From: Xanthomarina maritima
Lineage (GTDB): Bacteria > Bacteroidota > Bacteroidia > Flavobacteriales > Flavobacteriaceae
Assembly (NCBI RefSeq): GCF_008084905.1
Contig: NZ_VSFC01000062.1
Span: forward strand, 181,903 to 245,902
Reading direction: 5' to 3'
DNA: 64,000 bases
Shown: positions 44,610-53,895 of the stretch, piece after piece
Layout of the letters: every line of letters starts with the position of its first letter
Numbering within the stretch: position 1 is the stretch's first letter
The notes under the pieces: model-generated
The model's input: only the letters and a program-made list of their open reading frames with translations
What the model was told of the DNA's origin: nothing
The model's database searches: none
Position numbers and translations under genes: made by a program

Positions 44610-46150
44610 GCTTTTTTTGATTTTGATGGTTTGTTAGCAGCAATAATTTTATCCAATAAAAACTCCTGACCTAAAATTTCCGAGCAAGTTACAACTGCTC
44701 CAATAGTAACCCCTAAAATACCATGCATGTTTAAACATTGTCCTGTAAATAACAGATTTTCAATTTTGGTTTTAGGTGAAATAAATGATTGCATAGATTT
44801 ATTTACATCTTTAGCATAACCATACATGGAACCACGATTTGTTGCAATATAATCTCTATAAGATAAAGGAGATGAGGTATAAGTTTCTTGAATACAATCT
44901 CTAATGTTTGGAAATTTTTTCTCTAATTCAACAATGATTTTTTCAGCTTTTTCTTTTTTGAATTCTTCATAAGTTTGTCCTCTTTCGTTTTTATTAGCAA
45001 CAGTGTTGAATGTTTGTTCCCAAGGTTCCACTTCTTCATAACGCATATATGTCATAATAGTCATATTATCTCCATATTCATCGTTGTTTTTCTTGATTCC
45101 CATGGATAACATATAATTTTCAGGCCAGCTTTCTTGTGTATATTGTTGCCCATTCCAAACGGCATCAACCGATTTAAAATGGTAATAATTTTTGTTTAAA
45201 TATTTAAAACAACCAGGTTTTAAAACAATATATAAACTAAAAGCTGCAATGGTACTTTCTATATTTTCAATTCTGTTAATGTAGGATTTACGTAATTTCC
45301 CATCATCAATTAGTTTTAGAGTGAGTTTTGGATCTATATTCGAAATAAATAAATCGCCTTTAATTTCATTGCCATTTTCACAAATAACGGAACTTATTTT
45401 GTCTTCTTCAAACTCAAATTTTATGGCTTCATGATATTTGTAAACTTCTCCACCAGCCTCCAAAAGTCTTCGGATTAATAATTTGGTTATTTGGCTACCT
45501 CCATTTAAACATCGATACGCACTTTGAATGTAAGAGTTTACTGATAAAGAATGGACATAAAATGGTGTTTTATAACCATCTCCAGCATACAAAAAATTAG
45601 TTCCAGCTAAGACAGCTTGTAAGCGCTTGTTATCTGTAATAGATTCTAGAAATGTTCTAATTTGTAATTTAAAAACACCGTCTGCATAAGGTCTTCCAAG
45701 TTTTAATCTGTATAGTGGAAACTTGTCGCATGTCTCTTTTATTTTATTGCAATAAGCTTGAATCGCTATTTCTTCTTCTGGAAAATCTTTAACTAAATTC
45801 TTGATGAATTTTTCGTAACCTTGAGCATATTTGTATTCTACTTCATCGTCGTCAAACGTAATAGCATCAAAGCCATCTTCATCCATTTTTTTAAGAGCAA
45901 GCTCATCCATAATACCCAAAAAATTGAAGTATTGATAAAGATTTTGTCCTTTGTCCAAACTCCCAACATAATGGACTCCAGTGTCGAATATGGATTTGTC
46001 TCTTACAAAAGTTTGAAGGTTGCCACCATACTGTTGGTTCTTCTCCAAGACACAAACACTGTAACCTTCTTTGGCAAGTATGACTGCTGAAACAAGTCCT
46101 CCCAAACCACTACCAACTATAACAATATCGTAATGTGACTTTGGTTTCAA
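44606..46150 (-). CDS. Phytoene-desaturase-like FAD-dependent oxidoreductase
   Basis: 514 residues from the TTG at 46150, which overlaps the upstream stop as TTGA in the same manner as the ATGA overlaps in the next two genes; another TTG ten codons earlier (46180) would overlap by 34 bases. N-terminal dinucleotide motif YDIVIVGSGLGGLVSAVIL and, at the end, FTGQCLNMHGILGVTIGAVV, as in CrtI, CrtD and retinol saturases. Likely desaturates, saturates or isomerises a polyene chain in pigment synthesis. Carotenoid genes are not seen nearby. Confidence 0.85.
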   Translation of the reverse strand: MKPKSHYDIVIVGSGLGGLVSAVILAKEGYSVCVLEKNQQYGGNLQTFVRDKSIFDTGVHYVGSLDKGQNLYQYFNFLGIMDELALKKMDEDGFDAITFDDDEVEYKYAQGYEKFIKNLVKDFPEEEIAIQAYCNKIKETCDKFPLYRLKLGRPYADGVFKLQIRTFLESITDNKRLQAVLAGTNFLYAGDGYKTPFYVHSLSVNSYIQSAYRCLNGGSQITKLLIRRLLEAGGEVYKYHEAIKFEFEEDKISSVICENGNEIKGDLFISNIDPKLTLKLIDDGKLRKSYINRIENIESTIAAFSLYIVLKPGCFKYLNKNYYHFKSVDAVWNGQQYTQESWPENYMLSMGIKKNNDEYGDNMTIMTYMRYEEVEPWEQTFNTVANKNERGQTYEEFKKEKAEKIIVELEKKFPNIRDCIQETYTSSPLSYRDYIATNRGSMYGYAKDVNKSMQSFISPKTKIENLLFTGQCLNMHGILGVTIGAVVTCSEILGQEFLLDKIIAANKPSKSKKA

Positions 46151-49100
46151 ATGGTATGTGTTTTTGTTAATATGATACAATTATCTTTTTGTTGAACTAC
46201 TTTAAAAGACTGTTTTTTAAATACTTCAGAATATAATTCAGAATCTGAATGTAATAAGATAATTTTTGTAAGCCCATTTAAAATTGTAGTTTCCAATTGT
46301 TTATTTGTTAAATTGATTGCGTCTAAAATAAGAACGTTAGCATTATTATTTAGAGTATCTTCAATTGTATCTAAAACTGAAATCTTATAATGATTATTGC
46401 TTATATAACTGTTTTTAACGATGTTGCTCACAGATTTGTTTTCAAAATAGGTATATATCTTTCTATCTGGTCTATCTAAAGCCAATAAGAAATCTAATTG
46501 TCCACAAGTTTTAGAAATATGCAGAATGCTATCTTTTTCTCCAACCGAATCCATGATGGTTTTGTAAGCTGTTCTATTAGTTTTTAAATCTAATTTCACC
46601 TGTTTATATAATGCATCTCCTTTATAACGAAACTCTTCTAAAACTACTTTGTGGAAATAGATATCATCTTCAATTTCCTGTCTAAAAGCATTAAATTGTT
46701 CTTTAAAGTATGCGCTTGTTTTTTTAGTAGTATCTCTAGTTGTTCCTAAAAATATATCATCTTCAAATGGTATTCTATCTAGTATTTTTACTGTAATGGC
46801 ACCACTTTTTATAACGAAATTTCCTTTAGGTAGCACTTCGGAATTTCCATGAATCATTACTGGAACAATGTCTAATTTAAATTGTTCAGCTAAAAAGAAA
46901 GCACCTTTATGGAAGCGTTTCATTTTATTGGTGTAAGAACGTGTGCCTTCAGGAAACGCCATTAAACTGTAACCTTGATCGACCTTCTTTTGTAAATGGT
47001 CAACTCCTTTTTCAATACCACTTGACACAGGATAAAAACCTGCAAGTTTTACTGCTTTTCCAAAAAATGGGGAGTTGTAAACCCAATCGTTTACCAAAAA
47101 AATAATTTTGGGATGCAACATGCCAATAGCCAAAATATCTAAAAATGATGTATGATTGGCTATAATCATGGCTTGTTTTTCAAATGTTTCGTTTGAATTG
47201 TTTATCACTTTTGTTTTAAAGAACGGATAAGAATCTAAAACCGATTTCATGAATTTCGACATGACTTTATGAAACCAATTCATTTTAATTTTCATACTAA
47301 TTGGTACCACTTTCATAAAAGCAATTCCAAGTAATGATAAAAATAAACCACCTAAACCATAATAAGTAAAAGAGATGGAAGAGTGAATAAACATGAGTAT
47401 TGGCGAAGGTCTGCTATTTTTACTGCCAATAAAAAATCCAAATAAAAGTGGTTGGATAGTAAACGAAATAAGCATTGCAGATAAAATACCAATTAGCGAC
47501 ACCATGGAAATACTATGTAAAGCTGGATGCTTAGCGAAAACAAGCACACCAACTCCCAAAATAGTAGTAATAACTGAAAGTAAAATAGAGGTTTTATGGG
47601 TAGGTAAGGAGCTTTCCCCAGTTCTTAATTCATGGAGCAAACCGTTAGTTATAAAAATGCTATAATCGATACCTAAACCAAAAATAAAAGTTGTAATAAT
47701 AATGTTGAAAATATTAAATTGAATATCCAACAAGCCCATAATTCCAATAGTTAAAAACCAAGTTAAAGCAATAGGAAGAAGCGTAACCAAGGTCAAAGAA
47801 AAACTGCGATAAAATAGTAACAGAAGCAGTAAAACAACTATAAATGAATAACCTACCAAACTATTGAAATCGGTTTTAAGGTTGCCCAAAAAGGTTTCAT
47901 TCATTTGTTTTCTATCGATAACTAAAGTTTTCGAGTTGTTTTCAAATTTATGAAACAAGTTTTCTGCTTGTTCGTCTTTTAACTTTACTAAGGTTGTTAT
48001 GGTTGTGAAACCTTCTTTTGAAGCAATGTAATCGTCAACCGAAATGGTTTTGAAAGCTTTAAAATCTTCTATACTTAATATGGCGAAATCTGAATCTAAA
48101 TGTTTGTAAAATTGCTGAAAACTATTAGGCTTGAATCCTAACTTAGAGCCACTATCAATTAGGTTTTCTTTAGTATTTAGTTTGGTTTCTTCAGACCAAA
48201 AATTATTCCAAGTGGCAAGCTGTATTTCTTGTATTTGGTTAGATTTTATTAAAGCACTTATAGAACTAAAACCAATGACACTATCTTTCTCCTTTAAATT
48301 TTTTAAGGTCGAAAAAATACTGTCGTTTGCCAGAAGTACTTCATCTTCATTTGTTCCGTATGCAGCAATATAAACAGATTTGGAATTAATATTGGTTAAA
48401 GCATCTAATCGGTCTTGAGCTTTACGAAGATTGGTTGGTTCAAAGTTTAAATTAGCTAAGTCGTTATTAAAAGTTACTTTGTTATAGGTGAAATAACTCA
48501 TAAAAAATAGTAACACCAATCCTATTAAAACCCATTTGTTTTTATGAAGTGGGTAAGATGCTACTTTATCAATAACAGTTGCCTTTTTTGTGGTTTTACT
48601 TTGTTCTTTATAAACTAGTGGAATAAAAATCAATGCAAAACACGAAGCACCAAGCACACTAATAGCTGCAAAAAGCCCAAGGTCTTGAAGCGCTTGAGAG
48701 TCTAAAAACAGCAAACATAAAAAAGCCAAAGCTGTTGTTAAACTACTCATTAAAATTGGCTTGGTAATTTCTTGATACAGGGCTTTTATGTTGTTATTAC
48801 TACGAATATGCGTTAAAATATGTAAGGCATAGTCTAAAGTGATACCTAGTAATACAGAGCCAATTCCTAAAGAAATTGCAGAAATTTTTGTTCGTATTAA
48901 AAATAATAAAGCTACTGCAAGTAAGGCACCAAAAGCAGTTGGTGTGAATAGAATTAGTGGCACACTTAGCTTTCTATAAAATACAATAAGAATTAATAGT
49001 AAGAATGTTATAGCAATACCAACGGTTAGTTGAATGTCTTTTTTTATTTGTTTAGCATTGGCTACTGCTACTAAAGCACCACCAAAATATTCGCTACTTA

Positions 49101-49839
49101 CTTTGCCTTTAAACTCCTGATTTAGTTTTGAATTTAAACTGTAAAGTTGTTCTGCAAAAAGGGCATTTTCTGAAGTTTCACTAGAAGCATGCGTTGGACT
49201 TATAAATAACAGAATATGTTTTTTGTCCTTGCTTAACAAAAAGCCATTTTGCATGGTAAACTCGTTGCCAAAACTTAATTGCTGTAACTTTTTTAAGGCT
49301 AAAAACGATAAACCTAATGGATCTCTTAAAATGGTTTCTTTGGCAACCATTCCAGAAGGTGAAATCAAGGTTTTATAATTAGCTTTAGTAATAGCCTCTA
49401 TACTGTCTTTTTGAAGCTTATTTTGTATGGTAATATAATCGGATTCCTCTAAAAACTGAGGTAGATTATTATAGACAAAATCTAATGTATTTAGTATTTC
49501 TTCATCTTCAACTTTCCCTTGTATTTTAGTAAAATACTTGCTTGAAGAGTTGTTAATACTATCAATAAATTGTGAAGCGTATTGGGTTAAATTGTTGATG
49601 GAACCAGCAGATTCACGTTTAATATTTACAATTATTTTATCGGCAAAGTTTACTGACTTTAATACTTTTTGAGCATCTGCATTTTCTTCATTTATAGGAA
49701 TAAGTTTTGTAATGTCTTCTTCAAAAGTAATTTTTGAAGCTAAAAAGCCTAAGCTTAAAACAATTAGGATTAAAGCAAAAAAGCCTACAATTTTTTTTGA
49801 GGCTAGATACGTATGTATGTTATAAAAAAAGTTAGTCAT
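46147..49839 (-). CDS. MMPL/RND exporter fused to an acyltransferase and a methyltransferase-like tail
   Basis: 1230 residues. The first ~780 form an RND/MMPL exporter with two halves (LLGITLDYALHILTHI and TFIFGLGIDYSIFITNG are paired TM4-like segments with acidic residue). Around 860-1050 is a PlsC-type acyltransferase with HX4D in NHTSFLDI (near 893) and FPEGTRSYTN (near 960). Residues about 1060-1230 resemble a class I methyltransferase fold (DSILHISKTCGQLDFLLAL, NVLILDAINL) without a clear glycine-rich SAM loop. Comparable MMPL proteins move polyene products. Coupled to the glycosyltransferase gene by an 8-base overlap. Confidence 0.85.
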   Translation of the reverse strand: MTNFFYNIHTYLASKKIVGFFALILIVLSLGFLASKITFEEDITKLIPINEENADAQKVLKSVNFADKIIVNIKRESAGSINNLTQYASQFIDSINNSSSKYFTKIQGKVEDEEILNTLDFVYNNLPQFLEESDYITIQNKLQKDSIEAITKANYKTLISPSGMVAKETILRDPLGLSFLALKKLQQLSFGNEFTMQNGFLLSKDKKHILLFISPTHASSETSENALFAEQLYSLNSKLNQEFKGKVSSEYFGGALVAVANAKQIKKDIQLTVGIAITFLLLILIVFYRKLSVPLILFTPTAFGALLAVALLFLIRTKISAISLGIGSVLLGITLDYALHILTHIRSNNNIKALYQEITKPILMSSLTTALAFLCLLFLDSQALQDLGLFAAISVLGASCFALIFIPLVYKEQSKTTKKATVIDKVASYPLHKNKWVLIGLVLLFFMSYFTYNKVTFNNDLANLNFEPTNLRKAQDRLDALTNINSKSVYIAAYGTNEDEVLLANDSIFSTLKNLKEKDSVIGFSSISALIKSNQIQEIQLATWNNFWSEETKLNTKENLIDSGSKLGFKPNSFQQFYKHLDSDFAILSIEDFKAFKTISVDDYIASKEGFTTITTLVKLKDEQAENLFHKFENNSKTLVIDRKQMNETFLGNLKTDFNSLVGYSFIVVLLLLLLFYRSFSLTLVTLLPIALTWFLTIGIMGLLDIQFNIFNIIITTFIFGLGIDYSIFITNGLLHELRTGESSLPTHKTSILLSVITTILGVGVLVFAKHPALHSISMVSLIGILSAMLISFTIQPLLFGFFIGSKNSRPSPILMFIHSSISFTYYGLGGLFLSLLGIAFMKVVPISMKIKMNWFHKVMSKFMKSVLDSYPFFKTKVINNSNETFEKQAMIIANHTSFLDILAIGMLHPKIIFLVNDWVYNSPFFGKAVKLAGFYPVSSGIEKGVDHLQKKVDQGYSLMAFPEGTRSYTNKMKRFHKGAFFLAEQFKLDIVPVMIHGNSEVLPKGNFVIKSGAITVKILDRIPFEDDIFLGTTRDTTKKTSAYFKEQFNAFRQEIEDDIYFHKVVLEEFRYKGDALYKQVKLDLKTNRTAYKTIMDSVGEKDSILHISKTCGQLDFLLALDRPDRKIYTYFENKSVSNIVKNSYISNNHYKISVLDTIEDTLNNNANVLILDAINLTNKQLETTILNGLTKIILLHSDSELYSEVFKKQSFKVVQQKDNCIILTKTHTI

Positions 49840-51028
49840 TTTTTAAAGTCATTTTCTTCCTATTTGAAAGGCTGAAGAAAATATATCCAATAAATCCAAA
49901 AACAATAGCTCCTATAATTGCCAAGGTAAAACTTCCAACAAGATACGTTTTTAGATGCTCAATTGCTTCAAAATTATCCATCAAATCTTCAATAGAATAT
50001 GAAATATTTTCGCCTAAAACCCATTGTCCCAATTCTAAACTAGCAAAAATTATGAAAGGAATAAAAGGAGGTAAGCTTACGTTTGAAAACGCAAAGGATA
50101 TGGCTTTGTTTAGTTTTAGAAAAATAGCAAGTGTTAAGACTAAAAAAGTATGAAATCCCCAAAGAGGAGAAAAACCTATAAAAGTTCCTAAAGCAATGGA
50201 AAGGGCTTTCTTTTTTGGAGAATCGTTGCTGCCTAAGAGATCTTCAACAAAGAATTTTTTAAGACCTTTTTTTTTAATATTTCTTAAAAACCGTCTAGGT
50301 AAATAATATATAAGAGTTAAAAAAACCAACCAGGTATTTAAGATGCTAATTCTTGTAAAATCTTTGAAAGGTCTAAAATGCGATACACGTTCAGTCTCAT
50401 CATAAAGTACTTGAATAGGGATATTTTTAACTTCTACATCTTTCCAAGCTGTTTTTACAATTACTTCTATTTCAAATTCGAATTTGGTGGTGTAAAATTT
50501 CAGGTTTTTAATTACGTTTAAAGGATACAATCTAAATCCAGATTGTGTGTCTTTCAATTTGATACCAGTTTCTACCCAAAACCAAAAGTTTGAAAACTTG
50601 TTTCCAAAACTACTTTTTCCAGGAACCCCTTCTTGTTCCATGTTTCTGGAACCAATAATCAACATATCCTTGGAATTGTTCAATTCCAGTTCGTTTATAA
50701 AATTTGGAATATCGATTGGGAAATGCTGACCATCAGAATCTATAGTAATTGCAAACTGATAACCCAAAGAAACGGCAAGTTTAAAACCTTCTTTTAAAGC
50801 AAGGCCTTTCCCTTTGTTTTTTGGAAAATGAATTTGTTGAAGCTGTTGGTATTCTTTAAGAATTGTCGACGTAGTATCTGTAGAACCATCGTTAACAACA
50901 ATAATGTTATTTGTTAATTCCAGAACACCATTTAAAACACGTTTTAGAGTACGTTGGTTGTTATATGTTGGAATAATAACACATACGTTTAAATCTGTAA
51001 TTTTCTGTCTAATAAGCTTGTTAGTCAC
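49832..51028 (-). CDS. Family 2 glycosyltransferase fused to DUF2062
   Basis: 398 residues from a GTG start. The first ~230 are a GT2 domain like dolichyl-phosphate mannosyltransferase (CVIIPTYNNQRTLKRVL, VVNDGSTDTTS, TIDSDGQHFPIDI with DxD). The last ~150 are DUF2062, with about three membrane helices (ALGTFIGFSPLWGFHTFLV, FSNVSLPPFIPFIIFASLELG). The fusion is recurrent in aryl polyene and flexirubin loci. It may glycosylate the lipid part of the pigment, or a carrier lipid; the donor sugar is unknown. Confidence 0.87.
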   Translation of the reverse strand: MTNKLIRQKITDLNVCVIIPTYNNQRTLKRVLNGVLELTNNIIVVNDGSTDTTSTILKEYQQLQQIHFPKNKGKGLALKEGFKLAVSLGYQFAITIDSDGQHFPIDIPNFINELELNNSKDMLIIGSRNMEQEGVPGKSSFGNKFSNFWFWVETGIKLKDTQSGFRLYPLNVIKNLKFYTTKFEFEIEVIVKTAWKDVEVKNIPIQVLYDETERVSHFRPFKDFTRISILNTWLVFLTLIYYLPRRFLRNIKKKGLKKFFVEDLLGSNDSPKKKALSIALGTFIGFSPLWGFHTFLVLTLAIFLKLNKAISFAFSNVSLPPFIPFIIFASLELGQWVLGENISYSIEDLMDNFEAIEHLKTYLVGSFTLAIIGAIVFGFIGYIFFSLSNRKKMTLKND

Positions 51029-51107
51029 TTCAAAGAAGCCTTATTTTATTATTGTTCCGAAATTACTGATTTTTCTTCGTATTTGAAGCGCTAGCACATA
51101 ATTAAAA

Positions 51108-51764
51108 CTAAAATTTTTGATCAGGTTTTTTAGTTTTCTGTTTAAGAAGGTAGTTGTAATGTTTTAATGCGTTTACTATAGATTGTGCATTTTCATGTCC
51201 TTCTACACTCATAACTAATTTATGTTTATCCCATTTATCTTTCTTTTCATTAACTAAGAAAGGTGCATATAAATTTATATAAGCAAGATTGTCTTCTCTT
51301 CTGTCTGGTCTTCTAAAGGAATAAACGTTTTTAAAATCGTATAAATAATTACTTAATTCTTTAGATTTATCTTTATTCATGACAGTTAACCTTAAATAGT
51401 CTCCTTCAAATTTTGCTTTGTATTTATTTTTTAAATACCCATTATCATCGTAGCAATACTTACCAATATAATCTATTAAAAAAGCTTGAGTTTCTTCCAT
51501 TGTTACTTCACTTTCATCATCATTATCATTTGGAGCATCAAATACTTCTTCGTCACCATTTTCAAAAATAATTTTAATTACTTCAGACTTTTCAATATGA
51601 TATATAGGTCCATTTAAGTTTTCAAATTTCTTATAGGAAATAGTTTTAATATGAATTTCTTCAACTTTAGCTGAAATTTTTTCATGGTTAGAAGTTACAA
51701 TAACATCTTGAGCAGAAATAGAATATGTGAATAGAAATAAGAGTAAAATGGTAATGTTTTTCAT
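51108..51764 (-). CDS. Secreted protein of the pigment operon, unknown function
   Basis: 218 residues with a signal peptide (MKNITILLLFLFTYSISAQ). The mature N-terminus (VIVTSNHEKISAKVEEIHIKTISYKK, YHIEKSEVIKIIFENGDEEV) is a small beta repeat seen in other Bacteroidota secreted proteins; an acidic linker (DAPNDNDDESEV) follows, then a 110-residue part with no recognised motif. Expressed with the operon, so it may be a periplasmic or surface factor, but this is context only. Confidence 0.6.
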   Translation of the reverse strand: MKNITILLLFLFTYSISAQDVIVTSNHEKISAKVEEIHIKTISYKKFENLNGPIYHIEKSEVIKIIFENGDEEVFDAPNDNDDESEVTMEETQAFLIDYIGKYCYDDNGYLKNKYKAKFEGDYLRLTVMNKDKSKELSNYLYDFKNVYSFRRPDRREDNLAYINLYAPFLVNEKKDKWDKHKLVMSVEGHENAQSIVNALKHYNYLLKQKTKKPDQKF

Positions 51765-51784
51765 AATTTAATGGCTAATTATAT

Positions 51785-52282
51785 TTATTGATTATTTATG
51801 CTTTGTTTTTCCAAATCTGTAAAAACATTAGATTGTAAAATATAATCTTTAACATGTTTTTTTAAATCTGTTGAAGAGATGTTGTTGTATTGTTTAAGCA
51901 AAAAGAGTTTGTCTTCGTCGATGTTGTCTTTATACTTTAAAATTTTAGGAGAGTTTTCTTGAATACCAATTCTAACAAATCTAGGTTCTATAGCATTTGG
52001 TTCTTTTTCTATAGCAAATTCTATGTAAGAAACACCATCAAAAAAACCCTCTTTTTTTTCTTTAACAGTTTCAGCGAATTTTGCTTTTAATGCAATGGAA
52101 GCTCCTTTATATGCTACTAATGTTACAGTACTATTTTTTGTAACACCTTCAAGCATTTTGTTAAAAGCTTCTACTTTTGTTTTATCGTGAGCAGCTTCTT
52201 TATAGGCAACACGAACTTGACTTAATTCTAAAGACAGAATAAATAAGCTACATGTTGTTATTAAAGTTATTAAAAATTTCAC
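51785..52282 (-). CDS. Small secreted protein of the pigment operon, unknown function
   Basis: 165 residues with a signal sequence (MKFLITLITTCSLFILSLELSQ). The mature part is helical (AYKEAAHDKTKVEAFNKMLEG, GASIALKAKFAETVKEKKEGFFDGVSYIEFAIEKEP). I have no family name for it. It lies between the dehydratase gene (8 bases) and the next secreted protein (20 bases). Could be a periplasmic chaperone or adaptor; not shown by sequence. Confidence 0.6.
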   Translation of the reverse strand: MKFLITLITTCSLFILSLELSQVRVAYKEAAHDKTKVEAFNKMLEGVTKNSTVTLVAYKGASIALKAKFAETVKEKKEGFFDGVSYIEFAIEKEPNAIEPRFVRIGIQENSPKILKYKDNIDEDKLFLLKQYNNISSTDLKKHVKDYILQSNVFTDLEKQSINNQ

Positions 52283-52290
52283 GGTTAGGT

Positions 52291-52656
52291 TTATTTTATA
52301 ATGTAATTATTAGTCAATTTTAATGCCACAGTTTCATTAAAAGTCGTACAATTTTTTACTTTATAACCAGTTTCTGTTTCTGTAATATCTAATTCAAGAA
52401 CTAAATCTGGTGTTATTTCTGGATTAATTATAGCCATAAATTTAACATTACTAGACGATTCCATAAAGAGTTTTTTGTCTACAATCTGCTCTGTTAATTC
52501 TTTAATAATTTGCATCATGCAAACACCTGGAGTTACTGGGTTTCCAGGAAAATGACCTTTAAAAATTTCGTGGTTTTTGTTAATAGTAATATAAGCTGTT
52601 GCCAAGTTTTCGGCAACAACTAAATTAGTTACTTTATAAAAATCTTTTAATAACAT
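52291..52656 (-). CDS. FabZ-like 3-hydroxyacyl-ACP dehydratase with changed active site
   Basis: 121 residues from the ATG at 52656 (an upstream in-frame start would run into the barrel protein gene). Hotdog fold with the FabZ block HEIFKGHFPGNPVTPGVCMMQ; the catalytic His is present. In canonical FabZ the residue after PGVLxI is Glu (LIIEAMAQ); here the aligned position reads Gln (CMMQIIKE). It would dehydrate 3-hydroxyacyl-ACP in polyene synthesis, perhaps in concert with another enzyme. Seven bases after its neighbour. Confidence 0.85.
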   Translation of the reverse strand: MLLKDFYKVTNLVVAENLATAYITINKNHEIFKGHFPGNPVTPGVCMMQIIKELTEQIVDKKLFMESSSNVKFMAIINPEITPDLVLELDITETETGYKVKNCTTFNETVALKLTNNYIIK

Positions 52657-52663
52657 ATACGTT

Positions 52664-53287
52664 TTAAAAATCGAATTTGTAAGACACACTAAATTGAAAT
52701 GAAGAATTTAAGAAATTATCATCATAATAATCATAATCGTTATCGTCTATATAATCAAAATAGTCATCTCTAATATCTATAAATCCTTGCTTGTATCTAG
52801 CTTCTAGACTTAAACCGAATTTAAATTCGTATCCAATTCCTCCAAATAAAGAAAAGTCTATAGGAGTTATTTCATCGTAATCAGAATCATCAGATATATT
52901 TACTTCAACACTTGGACCAACTATAAAATGCAAACCAATATTTGGTACCACAAAAAATTTGTTAGCAACTGACATTCCTACATAATGAATATTAAAATTA
53001 TCTCCTTCCATATGAATAACGTCACCATAATAAGGATCATAATAAGCATAATCGTTTCGTTTAAATCCTTGGTTTGAATAAGTTAATTCTGGTTGTAACT
53101 CATAAAATCTTGCAAAATGAATATTTGCAAACATAGCTCCATTAAATCCTACTTTTCTTTCAGTATTATCAATGTTTGTAATATTCGATAAATTTATTCC
53201 CATTCTTAATCCTGGGCGAACTTTTACTTGAGAGAAAGTAGGTAAACTTATTGCAACAAAGGCAATTGCTAAAAATAATTTTTTCAT
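52664..53287 (-). CDS. Outer-membrane beta-barrel protein (PorT-like family)
   Basis: 207 residues. Signal peptide MKKLFLAIAFVAISLPTFSQ, then eight or more predicted strands (VRPGLRMGINLSNI, FYELQPELTYSNQGFK, SLFGGIGYEFKFGLSLEARYKQGF, SSFQFSVSYKFDF) ending in Phe as outer-membrane proteins do. Matches the OMP_b-brl_2 / PorT-like group. Tyr-Asp-rich stretch (DYDYYDD) near the end. Overlaps the lipoprotein gene upstream by four bases. May anchor the pigment transfer machinery in the outer membrane; not proven. Confidence 0.82.
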   Translation of the reverse strand: MKKLFLAIAFVAISLPTFSQVKVRPGLRMGINLSNITNIDNTERKVGFNGAMFANIHFARFYELQPELTYSNQGFKRNDYAYYDPYYGDVIHMEGDNFNIHYVGMSVANKFFVVPNIGLHFIVGPSVEVNISDDSDYDEITPIDFSLFGGIGYEFKFGLSLEARYKQGFIDIRDDYFDYIDDNDYDYYDDNFLNSSFQFSVSYKFDF

Positions 53288-53895
53288 TGGGTAATTGATT
53301 TTAAGTTGATTTCTAGTTTAATATTATTGTGTTTTATTGATATTTGCTCTGCAATATTATCACTTATTTCTAAGAATAAAAAAGCTACTTTTTCTTTCCC
53401 GTTATTAGCTCTGACAACTTGAGTTAATTGGTTTTTATTGAAATAGTAATAATATTTTTTATTGTTAATTGTAGATTCAAAAATACGATTATTATCTTCT
53501 GTAAAAGAATTTGAAACATGAAGATTTTCGGTAATTAACACTTTAAAATCTTTGTTTAACATGTTAATGAGAATTTTTTTATTAAGCTCGTCTAGAATAT
53601 AATTTACTTTAAAAGAATCTCCATTAAAAGAAAAATCGAAAAGTTTATTTCCCATTTCTGTTGTAAATGCTATTCTATGTTCTTGTTTATCAACTTTTTT
53701 AATAATTAAAAGGCCTCCAAAAGAATTATTATAAATATCTATGGATGTTTTATAAACGTAATCTATTGATTCGTCTGAAAAATAAGGGTTTACTATATTT
53801 TTTGATGCCGAACTAACTAAATGAAAGTTTTGATTTTTAGGATAACTACCACAAGAAACTAAAATAAAATATATGCTAATTAGTAAAAATCGCAT
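53284..53895 (-). CDS. Lipoprotein next to LolA-like gene, unknown function
   Basis: 203 residues from the ATG at 53895 (an ATG two codons earlier at 53901 is also possible). Lipobox near LVSCGSYP. The mature part has beta structure (YVYKTSIDIYNNSFGGLLIIKK, HRIAFTTEMGNKLFDFSF) and could be related to the DUF3261 lipoproteins that accompany LolA-like proteins in aryl polyene clusters; I base this mainly on position. Overlaps the LolA-like gene by 20 bases. Confidence 0.65.
   Translation of the reverse strand: MRFLLISIYFILVSCGSYPKNQNFHLVSSASKNIVNPYFSDESIDYVYKTSIDIYNNSFGGLLIIKKVDKQEHRIAFTTEMGNKLFDFSFNGDSFKVNYILDELNKKILINMLNKDFKVLITENLHVSNSFTEDNNRIFESTINNKKYYYYFNKNQLTQVVRANNGKEKVAFLFLEISDNIAEQISIKHNNIKLEINLKSITQ

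Noticed and set aside
44606-46150. Carotenoid cluster
   Set aside because: A single CrtI-like oxidase without crtB, crtE or crtY, placed among ACP and ketosynthase genes, fits polyene synthesis better.
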